A stretch of DNA of 64,000 nucleotides from Gillisia lutea (GCF_021568705.1 NZ_JAKGTH010000006.1:310001-374000), one strand, 5' to 3'; shown: positions 33,393 through 43,567, counted from the stretch's first letter. Notes: generated from the letters alone by a model not told the origin. Numbers and translations are program-made.

Positions 33393-36300
33393 CTAAACTT
33401 TTGCTTCTTCCTCTACGTTCACTCTAAAATCTAAAGGCTCCAAAACCTTTAAAGCTCTTTCTATAGAAGTGATTTTCTCAAAAGTTAATAACAACCTTAA
33501 TCCCGCACGAGTTTGTTTCTCTTTCATCTTACAGGTTTGCGAATGACTTTGTACATACTGTAACACCTTAGTGAAATTATTGGTCTGGTAAAATCTCGAT
33601 TGCTGATCGGAGATAAAATACCCCACAAATTTCCCCTGCTTCATAATGATCTTCTCCAAACCGATTGCCGAGGCAATCCACTTGATTCTAACGCTATTCA
33701 ATAAGTCCACCGCTTGTATTGGCAGCTCTCCAAACCTATCTACCAACGCACTTTCAAACTTCTGCAATTCCTCTTCAGTCTTCAGGGTGTTCAATTCGGT
33801 ATATAGATTCAATCGCTCGCTGATGTTGTTGATATAATCATCAGGAAATAGCAATTCAAAATCGGTGTCAATTTGAGTATCCTTCACAAAGACCTTCGCT
33901 GTAACATCTTCACTTTCCTCGTAAAGATCTTTGAATTCATTCTCCTTCAACTCTTCAATCGCCTCATTCAATATTTTTTGATAGGTATCAAAACCTATTT
34001 CATTCATAAAACCGCTTTGTTCTCCACCAAGCAAATCTCCCGCTCCACGAATTTCAAGATCTTTCATTGCAATATTAAAGCCGCTTCCCAATTCTGAAAA
34101 TTGTTCCAATGCCGTAATTCGCTTTCTGGCATCGTCGGTCATTACCGAATAAGGTGGGGTAATGAAGTAACAGAAAGATTTTTTATTGCTTCGTCCTACA
34201 CGTCCCCGCATTTGATGAAGATCGGACAATCCGAAATTATTGGCATTGTTAATGAAAATGGTGTTGGCATTCGTTACATCCAACCCGCTTTCAATAATGG
34301 TGGTGGAAACCAGCACATCAAATTCCCCATTCATAAAACCTAACATGAGTTTTTCTAACTTCTTCCCTTCCATTTGCCCGTGACCTACACCCACTTTAGC
34401 ATCGGGTACTAATCGCTGAATCATCCCGGCAACTTCCTTGATGTTCTCAATTCTATTATGAATAAAAAATACCTGTCCCCCACGCTGAATCTCATAAATC
34501 ACCGCATCTCTAATGGTTTCTTCTGAAAAACGGATAATATTCGTCTCAATAGGATATCTATTAGGCGGCGGTGTGGTAATGGTGGAAAGGTCCCTTGCAG
34601 CCATTAAACTGAACTGCAATGTCCGTGGAATTGGCGTAGCTGTAAGCGTAAGGGTATCCACATTTTCCTTAATGGTCTTTAATTTATCCTTTACTGCAAC
34701 TCCAAATTTTTGTTCTTCATCTACTATCAACAAGCCGAGATCTTTGAATTTTACCGCCTTGCTTACCAGTTGATGCGTTCCAATTATGATATCGACTTTT
34801 CCTTTTTCAAGATTCTCTAAAGTCTCTTTTCGTTCTTTAGCGGTTCTAAACCTATTAAGATAATCTACCGTAACAGGAAAATCCTTCAATCTTTCAGAAA
34901 ATGTCTTATGATGTTGAAATGCTAATATGGTGGTAGGCACCAACACAGCCACCTGCTTTCCATTATCTACAGCTTTAAAGGCAGCTCGAATTGCGACCTC
35001 TGTTTTACCGAAACCAACATCTCCACACACCAATCGGTCCATAGGGCGTTCGTTTTCCATATCTTCTTTCACCGCAGCAGTTGCAGTACTTTGATCTGGC
35101 GTATCTTCATAGATAAATGAAGCTTCCAATTCGTGCTGTAAATAACTATCGGGGCCAAATGCAAATCCCTTTTGGGTTCTTCTTTTGGCATAAAGCTCTA
35201 TAAGATTATAAGCAATATGTTTTACTCTAGCTTTTGTCTTTTGCTTTAAATTCTTCCAAGCATTACTTCCCAATTTATAGATCTTGGGCGGTTTTCCATC
35301 TTTCCCGTTAAACTTAGATATCTTATGCAGCGAGTGAATACTTAAATATAAGATATCCCGCTCGCCATAGATCAGTTTAATAGCTTCCTGCTTCTTTCCT
35401 TCAACATCTATTTTTTGAAGTCCGCCAAACTTTCCTATCCCGTGATCTATGTGGGTTACATAATCGCCAACTTCAAGATTGGTAAGCTCCTTAAGCGTGA
35501 TTGCCTGTTTTTTGGAGTAGCCGTTCTTAAGATGAAATTTATGATAGCGTTCAAAAATTTGATGATCTGTATAGCAGGCCATCTTTTGAGTATCGTCTAT
35601 AAAGCCCTGGTACATTGAAAGCACCACGGTTTGATAGTCTACTTTTCGGTCCTGATCGTCAAAAATGTCATGGAACCGCTTTGCAGCCTGATCACTGACA
35701 CAAAATATATAGTTCTTATAACCCGATTCCTGATTTTCTATCAAGTTATCGATCAAGAGATCGAATTGCTTGTTAAATGAAGGCTGGGGTTTGGTATTAA
35801 ATTCTATAACCTCTTTTGAAATAGAGGTCACTTCTGTCCTTTTTGCGCCTGAACCCAGTTCATGCGGTACTAAGTATGCCTGATTGCTGAGTTCTACTAC
35901 GGTATACTCCAACAATTGTCTTTTAATTAATTCTGCAGTACAAAAAAGTTCTTCTGGGGTGCTGTGTTTTATTTCTTCGGAAAGATTGCCAAAGGCTTCC
36001 TTTGCCTTTCCGAAGAGCGTATCTAGAGAAGCAGAGAACAACTCCAAATTCTTCACAAAGACCACCGTTTTTGAAGAAATATATTTTAGAAAACTTTCTC
36101 GTACCTCATCTAAACGCTTGTTCTCCACATTTGGCATTACCGAGATCTTCTTCACCTTATCTGTGGAAAGTTGCGTTTCCACATCAAAACTTCTGATACT
36201 ATCCACCTCATCGCCAAAGAATTCAATTCTATAAGGCTCATCATTACTAAAGGAAAACACATCAATAATTCCGCCTCGAACCGAAAATTCTCCAGGTTCT

Positions 36301-36824
36301 GTTACAAAATCTACTCGTTTGAATTTGTATTCAAACAATACTTCGTTTACAAAATCTATTGAAAGCTGATCATTAATAGCGATCTTTAAAGTGCTTTTTT
36401 CCAGTTCTTTTCGTGTAACCACTTTTTCAAAAAGCGCATCGGGATAAGTAACTATCACCGCGGGTTTCTTGCGTGAGTTGATTCTATTTAAAACCTCAGC
36501 TCTTAAAAGTACATTGGCATTATCGGTCTCTTCCAACTGATAAGGCCTTCGGTAACTTCCGGGATAGAAAAGTACATTTTTCTCTCCTACTAGCTGTTCC
36601 AAGTCGTTCAAATAATAAGCAGCTTCTTCTTTGTCGTTAAAGATCAGCAAAAAAGGTTTTTCCGAGGCTTCAAAAGCATTGGAAATCACAAAGGAAAGGG
36701 ACGAACCTACAAGGCCTTTTAAGTGGATTCTCGCTTGATTTTCTTCAGAAGAGGAAATAGAAGACTGCAGTTTCTGCTGTTCCAGAGACTGTGCAAAGTT
36801 TTGGGCAATAGTGGTTTTACTCAT
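33393..36824 (-). CDS. mfd: Transcription-repair coupling factor
   Basis: A 1143-residue ATP-dependent translocase that removes stalled RNA polymerase at DNA lesions and recruits UvrA. In order it has the UvrB-like N-terminal region (with DKEEAAYYLNDLEQLV), the RNA polymerase interaction domain near LTNLEVGDYVTHIDHGIGKFGGL, the two RecA domains (Walker A GDVGFGKTE, DEEQ box, SATPIPRTL) and the C-terminal TRCF domain. The start at 36824 is preferred: a promoter (TTG, 20 bases, TATCTTTG) ends five bases before this ATG, and the upstream in-frame start is only a GTG inside that promoter. Confidence 0.96.
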   Translation of the reverse strand: MSKTTIAQNFAQSLEQQKLQSSISSSEENQARIHLKGLVGSSLSFVISNAFEASEKPFLLIFNDKEEAAYYLNDLEQLVGEKNVLFYPGSYRRPYQLEETDNANVLLRAEVLNRINSRKKPAVIVTYPDALFEKVVTRKELEKSTLKIAINDQLSIDFVNEVLFEYKFKRVDFVTEPGEFSVRGGIIDVFSFSNDEPYRIEFFGDEVDSIRSFDVETQLSTDKVKKISVMPNVENKRLDEVRESFLKYISSKTVVFVKNLELFSASLDTLFGKAKEAFGNLSEEIKHSTPEELFCTAELIKRQLLEYTVVELSNQAYLVPHELGSGAKRTEVTSISKEVIEFNTKPQPSFNKQFDLLIDNLIENQESGYKNYIFCVSDQAAKRFHDIFDDQDRKVDYQTVVLSMYQGFIDDTQKMACYTDHQIFERYHKFHLKNGYSKKQAITLKELTNLEVGDYVTHIDHGIGKFGGLQKIDVEGKKQEAIKLIYGERDILYLSIHSLHKISKFNGKDGKPPKIYKLGSNAWKNLKQKTKARVKHIAYNLIELYAKRRTQKGFAFGPDSYLQHELEASFIYEDTPDQSTATAAVKEDMENERPMDRLVCGDVGFGKTEVAIRAAFKAVDNGKQVAVLVPTTILAFQHHKTFSERLKDFPVTVDYLNRFRTAKERKETLENLEKGKVDIIIGTHQLVSKAVKFKDLGLLIVDEEQKFGVAVKDKLKTIKENVDTLTLTATPIPRTLQFSLMAARDLSTITTPPPNRYPIETNIIRFSEETIRDAVIYEIQRGGQVFFIHNRIENIKEVAGMIQRLVPDAKVGVGHGQMEGKKLEKLMLGFMNGEFDVLVSTTIIESGLDVTNANTIFINNANNFGLSDLHQMRGRVGRSNKKSFCYFITPPYSVMTDDARKRITALEQFSELGSGFNIAMKDLEIRGAGDLLGGEQSGFMNEIGFDTYQKILNEAIEELKENEFKDLYEESEDVTAKVFVKDTQIDTDFELLFPDDYINNISERLNLYTELNTLKTEEELQKFESALVDRFGELPIQAVDLLNSVRIKWIASAIGLEKIIMKQGKFVGYFISDQQSRFYQTNNFTKVLQYVQSHSQTCKMKEKQTRAGLRLLLTFEKITSIERALKVLEPLDFRVNVEEEAKV

Positions 36825-36829
36825 TAGCG

Positions 36830-36860
36830 CAAAGATAATTCCTGATATCTTGCCTAGCAA
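36830..36860 (-). promoter_or_regulatory. mfd promoter, probably giving a leaderless mRNA
   Basis: Read on the minus strand: TTG (36858-36860), 20 bases, then TATCTTTG (36830-36837), then five bases and the ATG. This fits the Bacteroidota -33/-7 pattern well and puts the transcription start at or next to the start codon. Confidence 0.6.
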
Positions 36861-36939
36861 GTCCACAACATTTTTTTAACTATAAAGTGACAGTGACCAT
36901 CTATAGTAACAAAAGGGAATTGAAAAAGTAAACGCAGCG

Positions 36940-37743
36940 TTAAGCTTCCCCAGTGTATAAAAATTTATAGAGAGGGTTAGATTTTCTGTTAACAAAGCCA
37001 TGATAAGCAATATAACTAAATATAAGACCTGCCCCGCCAAGTGCCACGTAGGATATAGCTGGAGAATTGTTCATATGTCTTATATATATTGCGAAAAGTC
37101 CCCAAACAGCAACTGCCGCAAACTCCCGCATATTCCTTTTATAAATGATTAGTGAATTTATTATAACCACTACCACTATCATTAAAACGGTCCAGGTTTC
37201 TTCACTTAAAAAATCCCCCTTCCAACCTATTTTGACCAGATAGGCAGCAACATTGGTAACTGTAGCAACACTAATCCAGCCTGCGTAAATACAAATAGGC
37301 CACCAGGTAAAAGCTATTATTTTAAAGGAGGCATCCCACCGCTCCATATTTGTATTGAGAATAATTTTTATAAGACATACCAACATAAAGAACATCAATA
37401 CCACTGAAAGCAAGGTGTACTCATACAACCAAGCTACTACCCAGGCTGCATTAGCAATATTTGTAAGAAAGAACCAAGGTCCTGTTTGTAATATAAATGA
37501 GGTATCTACCGTATTATCTTTAAAAAAAGCACGATCTATCTGGAAAACAACATAAATTATTAAAGCTAAATAGATAATTCCCCATATAGCAAAAGCGTAG
37601 CTTGCGGGTGTAAAAAGATTTCTATATTCCTTACTTAGCCCACCAATGGTATTATCATTAATTCCAATAATTTGAGCATAGTAACTGACTATAATAATCA
37701 GTAGTACCGAAAACATATTGACTAAAGCTAAGTTCCTTTTCAT
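36940..37743 (-). CDS. TspO/MBR-like tryptophan-rich membrane protein
   Basis: A 267-residue membrane protein with about seven to eight helices. The segment LFTPASYAFAIWGIIYLALI and the Trp-rich helices (GPWFFLTNIANAAWVVAWLYEY, FTWWPICIYAGWIS) match the TspO/MBR-like family, here in the longer form. TspO relatives bind porphyrins or other hydrophobic ligands; this longer branch is uncharacterised. It begins 12 bases after the end of pdeM on the same strand, so it is likely the last gene of the ligase-cluster transcript, although a functional link is not evident. Confidence 0.75.
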   Translation of the reverse strand: MKRNLALVNMFSVLLIIIVSYYAQIIGINDNTIGGLSKEYRNLFTPASYAFAIWGIIYLALIIYVVFQIDRAFFKDNTVDTSFILQTGPWFFLTNIANAAWVVAWLYEYTLLSVVLMFFMLVCLIKIILNTNMERWDASFKIIAFTWWPICIYAGWISVATVTNVAAYLVKIGWKGDFLSEETWTVLMIVVVVIINSLIIYKRNMREFAAVAVWGLFAIYIRHMNNSPAISYVALGGAGLIFSYIAYHGFVNRKSNPLYKFLYTGEA

Positions 37744-37755
37744 ATCCCTAAGATA

Positions 37756-38391
37756 TTAATACACTAAAATTACTTCTTTTTTTGTGATTGCGAATATTCT
37801 ATCACCTTCCTTCGGGTTTATCCAATAATTTCCAGTAAATTCTCCAAAGGCCGGAAATATTAGTTGTTGCTCATTAATATAGAAGCAGCGCAAGTTGAGT
37901 TGTTGTCTGCCCAAACCTCTTAATTTGAAACCAGGATGCAAATGCCCGCAAAAATTAAAAAAACCCTCTCTTTCTTCGGGATGGTGCGTAAGTAAAAAAG
38001 TTCCTATTTGTAACTCTGACAATACCTTAACACCTAATTCTTCATATTTCAAGTGAGAGATAATATCATGATTTCCCGCCACCAGTACAACTTTAGCTGT
38101 AATAGTTTGCATCCAACTTTGAAAAAGATCCCACTCTAAATTCAAAGAACTATGGAAAAGATCCCCTAGAAAACAAATGCTTTTAGGCTGAAATTGAGCT
38201 ATTACATTATTAAGACGATCGAAATTCTCGGTGATTGCCGAATTCGGCACGGCACTTCCATATTTTCTAAAGTGAGAGATCTTCCCCAGATGCACATCGC
38301 TTATAAGTAGCATTTGCTCTTCTGGCCAATATACGGCCCCGCTAAAATGCAAATCGAAGTGCTGATTATTTAATTGAATGGATTTCTTCAC
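37756..38391 (-). CDS. pdeM: Ligase-associated metallophosphoesterase PdeM
   Basis: A 211-residue calcineurin-fold phosphoesterase. All metal motifs are present: ISDVHLGK (near residue 31), LGDLFHS, AGNHD, LTHHPEE and CGHLHPG. It belongs to the branch found with bacterial ATP-dependent ligase and Lhr-like helicase genes and called PdeM in annotations. It follows the helicase gene by 13 bases and uses a GTG start. It probably acts on nucleic acid ends; the true substrate in cells is uncertain. Confidence 0.9.
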   Translation of the reverse strand: MKKSIQLNNQHFDLHFSGAVYWPEEQMLLISDVHLGKISHFRKYGSAVPNSAITENFDRLNNVIAQFQPKSICFLGDLFHSSLNLEWDLFQSWMQTITAKVVLVAGNHDIISHLKYEELGVKVLSELQIGTFLLTHHPEEREGFFNFCGHLHPGFKLRGLGRQQLNLRCFYINEQQLIFPAFGEFTGNYWINPKEGDRIFAITKKEVILVY

Positions 38392-38404
38392 ATTGCAAAT
38401 TTAA

Positions 38405-40882
38405 TCACTTTTCAAGCTGTTTGAGCATTCGCCTGATGCGATCTTCCAATTTTTCTGAAGACAATTTTTCCCGCAATCTATCGGTAATTATGGGAAATGA
38501 GAATGGAGTAGGTTTTTCACACTGCTTCCAAATAATTTGCTGTTTTGCAATTCTCTCTAAAGACAAACGTAACCTGCCCTCTTCCAACTGATGTTCAAAG
38601 GTTTCACGATACGCTTGTAAAAACAGGAGATTTTCAGGTTCATGATCTTTAAATACGCTAAAGAGCAATTGCGAATTGGATTGTAAATGTTTTGTCTTGA
38701 TCAATTTATTGGGAAAACCCGTAAATACAAGTCCCGCAATAACAGCAATGTCTCTGAATTTCCTTCTTGCCATTTCTGAAGCATTCAAACTTTTATAAAG
38801 ATCATCCATTAAAAAATCGAAAGAAAAAAGATCATTATCCAATACCTGCTCCATATCGATCTCCTGATCGGAAAGCAGCTCAAACCCATAATCATTAAAG
38901 GCCAGGGTGAATGAAATAGGAGTGAGTAAGCTTATTCTATATGCCAACAGACTTCCTAGAGCTTCATGCACAAATCTACCTTCAAAAGGATAGAAAATTG
39001 CATGATACCCCTCTCGCGTCTTAAAAGTCTCAATAAGAAATTCTTCACTTTTAGGAATTATTGATTCTCTTATCTGCCTTTTAAAAATAGGCCGTAATGC
39101 TTTCAATTCAGAAGAACGAACCGAACTTGACGGCAATTCCATGGATGCAGCCGCTTCATACATCTCCTCTCTTAGCAGCTCACTCATTTGAGCCGAAAAT
39201 GCCATCCTTCCCCCTTGCCAGCTAGGCACTCGAGATGTTTTTTGCTTGGAAGTCTTTACAATTACCTGCATGTTTTTAATACGCACCAATTCCAGATTTC
39301 TTCCCGCAAAAGTAAACACATCTCCCGGCTTCAATTTTGAAATGAACCATTCTTCAATACTTCCAATATAACCGCCTTTCATATATTTTACGGTAAGTAC
39401 GGCATCGCTTACTATGGTACCTATTTGTAGTCGATGTCGCATTGCCACTCCTCTATCGTTCACTTTAAACTTTCCATTCTCTTCAATTTCCACTTTCTTA
39501 TACTCATCATAAGCTTGTAAACTCTGGCTCCCTTTCGTGATGAAGTTGAGAACCCATTTCCATTGATCTTCGGTAAGCTCCTGAAAACAAAAAGTCGATT
39601 TTATCTCCCTATAAATATTAGCAGGAAAAAAACCGTTAGACACCGCAAGGGTGGTTAGATATTGTACCAAAACATCAAAACTTTGTAGATAAGGAATACG
39701 GTCTTCCACCACGGTTTCCTTGACCGCCTTTTGAAGGGCCGCAGCCTCAATAAGCTCTATTGCATGCGTAGGCAAAAAATGAATAACACTTTCCTTTCCC
39801 GGTTGATGGCCGCTCCTTCCCGCTCGCTGTATAAATCTAGCCACCCCTTTTGGGCCACCAATCTGGATAATGGTTTCCACCGGCGCAAAATCCACCCCCA
39901 AATCGAGACTGGACGTGCACACCACGGCTTTTAATGTTTCATCTCTAATTGCCTGTTCTACCCATAATCTAGTCTCTTTATTGATACTCCCGTGATGCAT
40001 GGCCATTTCTCCGGCAAATTCCGGATATTTATTCAGGAGTTTTTGGAACCACAATTCACATTGAGAACGGGTATTTGTAAACAAAAGGGTAGTTTTTGAA
40101 GCTTTAATAATTGGAACCACCTCATCAATTAAGTGCAAGCCTAAGTGTCCACGCCAGGGAAATTTTTCCATCTTCTTTGGAATGATAGATTTCACACTTA
40201 TCTTCTTGTTGAGCTTGGCTCTTATCAATTCTGAATTGTTGAAGGCCTCTGAATTTGGCCCTAACAGAACCTCCCTTGCCTGTTGAAGATTTCCAATAGT
40301 AGCAGAAATCCCCCAGATCTTTAAATTTTTAGAGATTGTTTTTAATCTGGACAATCCCAATTCTACCTGCACGCCTCGTTTGGTTCCTAATAGTTCATGC
40401 CATTCATCAATTACGATGGCGTTAAGGTCTTTGAAGGTTTTATCGTAATTTTTGGAAGCAAGTAGTAACTGTAAACTTTCGGGAGTGGTTATTAGTAAAT
40501 CCGGCATTTGTCGCTTTTGTGCCGCGCGCTCCTTCTGAGAAGTATCTCCCGTTCTAATTCCAACTGTTAGCGATGTTCCCATTTCTTCTGCAAATCGGGT
40601 TGCAGATTGGGCGATTTCTACAGAAAGAGCACGCAAAGGAGTGATCCAAATCGCTTTTAGTCCTTTTTTATGCTTGGTCTTATAATCGGGATTATTTTTT
40701 ATATAATCCAATACTATAGGCACCCACAGCGCATAAGTTTTCCCACTTCCGGTAGGTGCATTTAGAAGTCCGTGTTTACCTTGTAAATATGCTGTCCAAG
40801 TTTGTTTTTGAAATGCGAAGGCCTTCCAGTTTTGTTTAGCAAACCAGTTTTCAGCAAGTGTGAAAAGTTCATTTCTATTCAT
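38405..40882 (-). CDS. Ligase-associated Lhr-like DEXH helicase
   Basis: An 825-residue superfamily 2 helicase. The N-terminal RecA pair has NAPTGSGKT (Walker A, about residues 40-48), VIDEWHELL (DEWH box) and GISATIG; motif VI is in GGPKGVARFIQRAGRSGHQPG. The second half has a winged-helix part and the DUF4011/Lhr-core region typical of Lhr proteins. It is the ligase-associated type, shorter than the 1500-residue Lhr of E. coli. Lhr enzymes translocate 3' to 5' on single-stranded DNA. It lies between the ligase and pdeM genes in one operon, with gaps of 18 and 13 bases. Confidence 0.93.
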   Translation of the reverse strand: MNRNELFTLAENWFAKQNWKAFAFQKQTWTAYLQGKHGLLNAPTGSGKTYALWVPIVLDYIKNNPDYKTKHKKGLKAIWITPLRALSVEIAQSATRFAEEMGTSLTVGIRTGDTSQKERAAQKRQMPDLLITTPESLQLLLASKNYDKTFKDLNAIVIDEWHELLGTKRGVQVELGLSRLKTISKNLKIWGISATIGNLQQAREVLLGPNSEAFNNSELIRAKLNKKISVKSIIPKKMEKFPWRGHLGLHLIDEVVPIIKASKTTLLFTNTRSQCELWFQKLLNKYPEFAGEMAMHHGSINKETRLWVEQAIRDETLKAVVCTSSLDLGVDFAPVETIIQIGGPKGVARFIQRAGRSGHQPGKESVIHFLPTHAIELIEAAALQKAVKETVVEDRIPYLQSFDVLVQYLTTLAVSNGFFPANIYREIKSTFCFQELTEDQWKWVLNFITKGSQSLQAYDEYKKVEIEENGKFKVNDRGVAMRHRLQIGTIVSDAVLTVKYMKGGYIGSIEEWFISKLKPGDVFTFAGRNLELVRIKNMQVIVKTSKQKTSRVPSWQGGRMAFSAQMSELLREEMYEAAASMELPSSSVRSSELKALRPIFKRQIRESIIPKSEEFLIETFKTREGYHAIFYPFEGRFVHEALGSLLAYRISLLTPISFTLAFNDYGFELLSDQEIDMEQVLDNDLFSFDFLMDDLYKSLNASEMARRKFRDIAVIAGLVFTGFPNKLIKTKHLQSNSQLLFSVFKDHEPENLLFLQAYRETFEHQLEEGRLRLSLERIAKQQIIWKQCEKPTPFSFPIITDRLREKLSSEKLEDRIRRMLKQLEK

Positions 40883-40900
40883 TGATAAGGCTGACTTCTA

Positions 40901-42493
40901 TTAAGGAATAAGAGCTTTCAAGTCTTCTAAGGTATTGGCATCTTCAATTTTCTTGTCCTGTCTCCATCTTAAAATTCTTGGAAACCTAGTTGCAACACCA
41001 CTTTTATGCCGTTTAGATTGTGCTATTCCCTCAAAAGCAATTTCAAAAACATGATGAGGTGTCACGCTTCTAACTGGGCCAAAACGTTCTAAAGTATTTT
41101 TTTTGATCCAGGCATCTACTTTTCTGAATTCGGCATCGGTTAAACCGGAATAGGCTTTCGCAAAAGTTACCAGTTCTTTTTTCTCTTCATCCCAAAGTCC
41201 GAACGTATAATCGGTAAATAAATTTGTTCTTCTCCCATGACCGCGCATCGCATAAGTAAGCACGGCATCGATAGTTAGCGGGTCTACTTTCCATTTCCAC
41301 CAATCCCCCTTTTTCCTTCCCACTAGATACGGAGAATCCAATTTTTTAAGCATCAGTCCTTCTGAACGTTCTTCTCGTGCCCTATCTCTTTCAATTGCCA
41401 CTTCCTCCCAGGTATTAAATGAAATGGTTTCAGAAAGATGAAATGGGATCTCTTCCGTATTTATTTCAGCATATAGTTTCTCGAGAACAGTTCTTCGTTC
41501 AGAAAAGGGCTGATCTCGAATATCTTCTCCCTCCCACTCCAAAATATCATAAGCTTTTAAAATTACAGGAGTTTTTGCTAATAAGGATTTAGACACCGTT
41601 TTTCGGCCTATTCGGGTTTGCAGATCGTTGAAGGTTCCTATCTCTTTATTGGGAAATGCTAAAATTTCTCCATCTAGTACAGTTCCGTTAGGTATGTTTT
41701 CAATAAAACTTTGAAATTCCGGGTATTTATCGGTAACCAATTCTTCCCCTCGGCTCCAAACGAATAATTCATTATTACGAATAATTATCTGGGAGCGGAT
41801 TCCGTCCCATTTATGCTCTGCCGCCCATTCACTAACCTCCCCTAAGCTTGAAGTTTCTCCTTCTATGGCATAAGCAAGGTAAAATGGGTAAGGTTTTGAA
41901 AGGTAATCTTCTTCGTTCTCCTCTAATATAAGTTGTGTGAAGGAGATCTTTTCAGGATCCCAATTTCCCATCAATTTATAGGCAAGTATATCTTCATCTA
42001 TATTAGTAGCTTTCGACAGGGCTCTCGTCATTAACTTCTGACTTACCCCAATTCGGAAACTCCCGGTAATTAGTTTAGTAAAAACAAATCGTTCATAATA
42101 ATTCAGTTCTAACCAATTATAATGCAGGTACTCCTTTTTCTCTTCTTCCGTTTTCGACTTCAACTGAATGATTTCCTGCAAGAACTGATTCAGGCTCTTC
42201 TCTGAAGTTTCTTCCGAAGTGGGGACTACCAATGCAATGGTTTCGGCAAGGTCTCCCACAATGTGATAGGATTCTTCAAAAAGCCAAAGAGGAATATTCG
42301 CTAATTGAGAAGCCCAATTTCTGAGCAAGGTGGTATTTACTGGCCTTGGCGGTCTTCTATGAGAAAGAATAGCAATGGCCCACACCTTATCTTTATCGGG
42401 CGCAATTTCAAAATACTTAGTGAGCGCTTCCACTTTTAAAGTGGTTTTATTGGTGCTATCTAGTGTTTTTATAAGTTGTGAAAAGTGCTTCAT
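40901..42493 (-). CDS. ATP-dependent DNA ligase (ligase-associated cluster)
   Basis: A 530-residue ATP-dependent DNA ligase with an N-terminal DNA-binding domain (about residues 1-205), an adenylation domain with the lysine motif HKWDGIR (Lys228) and an OB domain. Motifs seen are VLDGEIL (III), SEGLMLKKLDSPY (IV) and WWKWK (V). It is of the LigB/ligase-B type used in repair, additional to the NAD-dependent replicative ligase, which is not in this window. It lies between the exonuclease and helicase genes in the same operon. Confidence 0.95.
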   Translation of the reverse strand: MKHFSQLIKTLDSTNKTTLKVEALTKYFEIAPDKDKVWAIAILSHRRPPRPVNTTLLRNWASQLANIPLWLFEESYHIVGDLAETIALVVPTSEETSEKSLNQFLQEIIQLKSKTEEEKKEYLHYNWLELNYYERFVFTKLITGSFRIGVSQKLMTRALSKATNIDEDILAYKLMGNWDPEKISFTQLILEENEEDYLSKPYPFYLAYAIEGETSSLGEVSEWAAEHKWDGIRSQIIIRNNELFVWSRGEELVTDKYPEFQSFIENIPNGTVLDGEILAFPNKEIGTFNDLQTRIGRKTVSKSLLAKTPVILKAYDILEWEGEDIRDQPFSERRTVLEKLYAEINTEEIPFHLSETISFNTWEEVAIERDRAREERSEGLMLKKLDSPYLVGRKKGDWWKWKVDPLTIDAVLTYAMRGHGRRTNLFTDYTFGLWDEEKKELVTFAKAYSGLTDAEFRKVDAWIKKNTLERFGPVRSVTPHHVFEIAFEGIAQSKRHKSGVATRFPRILRWRQDKKIEDANTLEDLKALIP

Positions 42494-42529
42494 TTACCTC
42501 TTCCTTTCTTCCTGTTTTCTATTTACAAA

Positions 42530-43567
42530 CTACTTCAAATTTTCTACTGCTTCGGTTTGTTCGGTTTTAGCTTCCAACTCTCCAATCTCACCTTCGTATT
42601 GAGTTTCTTCTGTTCTTGCATCATAGCCTTGCTCTATTAAATACCTTGAAAATATATCGGTATAACCATGAGTACATATCACTTTTTCGCAACCCGTAGC
42701 TTTTATGGAGGAAATAAGCCCTTCCCAATCGCAATGGTCAGATAGCACAAAGCCTCTATCTATTGCACGTCTTCTTCTGGCTCCGCGAAAGGTCATCCAT
42801 CCACTGGCCGATGCAGTAACATAGGGAACCATTTTCTTTAACCACGGAGTGCCCTGAGCACTAGGTGGCGCTAGTATAATGTTCCCTTTTAATTCATCTT
42901 TCTTGGTGTCTCGGGTAATTAAGGTGGTTTCTGGAAAATTCATGAGAGGTCGTATAACCTCTGTCATTTTCTCTATGGCCCCATGGGTATATATTTTTCC
43001 TATACAAGGATCTAAATGCTTTAACAAACGTTGTGCTTTTCCCAGGGAATATCCGAAAAGAATAGAGGCACGTCCATCCTGTTTATTTTGCTGCCACCAC
43101 TCGTTAATATCTGTCATTACCTCTTTTTGAGGCACCCATTTAAAAGCGGGCAATCCAAAAGTACATTCGGTAATAAATGAGTTACATTTAACTACTTCAT
43201 AAGGTACCGCTACTCCATCATCTTCCGTTTTATAATCGCCGGTAAACACCCAAACCTCCCCTTTATATTCTACTCTAATTTGTGAAGAACCTATAATATG
43301 TCCCGCGGGATGAAGAGAGAATTTAACTCCATTTATAGTAAAGGTCTCTCCCCAGTCTTTCCCTGTTACTTCAATCTCTCCTAATCGATGCTTTATGATA
43401 GGCACATTGGTATGATGGGTAATATATTTTTTATGACCGTATCGGGAATGATCGGCATGTCCATGCGAGATAATAGCCTTTTCTACAGGCCGCCACGGAT
43501 CCAAATAAACATTGGCCACGGCACAATAGATTCCTTTTTTATTAAATGCCAATAAGGGTGGTTTCAT
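42530..43567 (-). CDS. Ligase-associated MBL-fold exonuclease
   Basis: A 345-residue metallo-beta-lactamase/beta-CASP nuclease. The metal motif is SHGHADHSRYG (HxHxDH, about residues 34-40), followed by HPAGHIIGSSQ, FTGDYK and the beta-CASP-like segment ending in LSDHCDW and CTHGY. It matches proteins annotated as ligase-associated DNA damage response exonuclease, related to SNM1/Pso2. It is the first gene of the exonuclease-ligase-helicase-pdeM operon. The C-terminal tail is rich in Glu and Gln and not conserved-looking. Confidence 0.92.
   Translation of the reverse strand: MKPPLLAFNKKGIYCAVANVYLDPWRPVEKAIISHGHADHSRYGHKKYITHHTNVPIIKHRLGEIEVTGKDWGETFTINGVKFSLHPAGHIIGSSQIRVEYKGEVWVFTGDYKTEDDGVAVPYEVVKCNSFITECTFGLPAFKWVPQKEVMTDINEWWQQNKQDGRASILFGYSLGKAQRLLKHLDPCIGKIYTHGAIEKMTEVIRPLMNFPETTLITRDTKKDELKGNIILAPPSAQGTPWLKKMVPYVTASASGWMTFRGARRRRAIDRGFVLSDHCDWEGLISSIKATGCEKVICTHGYTDIFSRYLIEQGYDARTEETQYEGEIGELEAKTEQTEAVENLK

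Noticed and set aside
38396-38403. A -7-like box (CAAATTTA) just before pdeM
   Set aside because: The gene lies 13 bases after the helicase gene in an operon; the match is probably chance.
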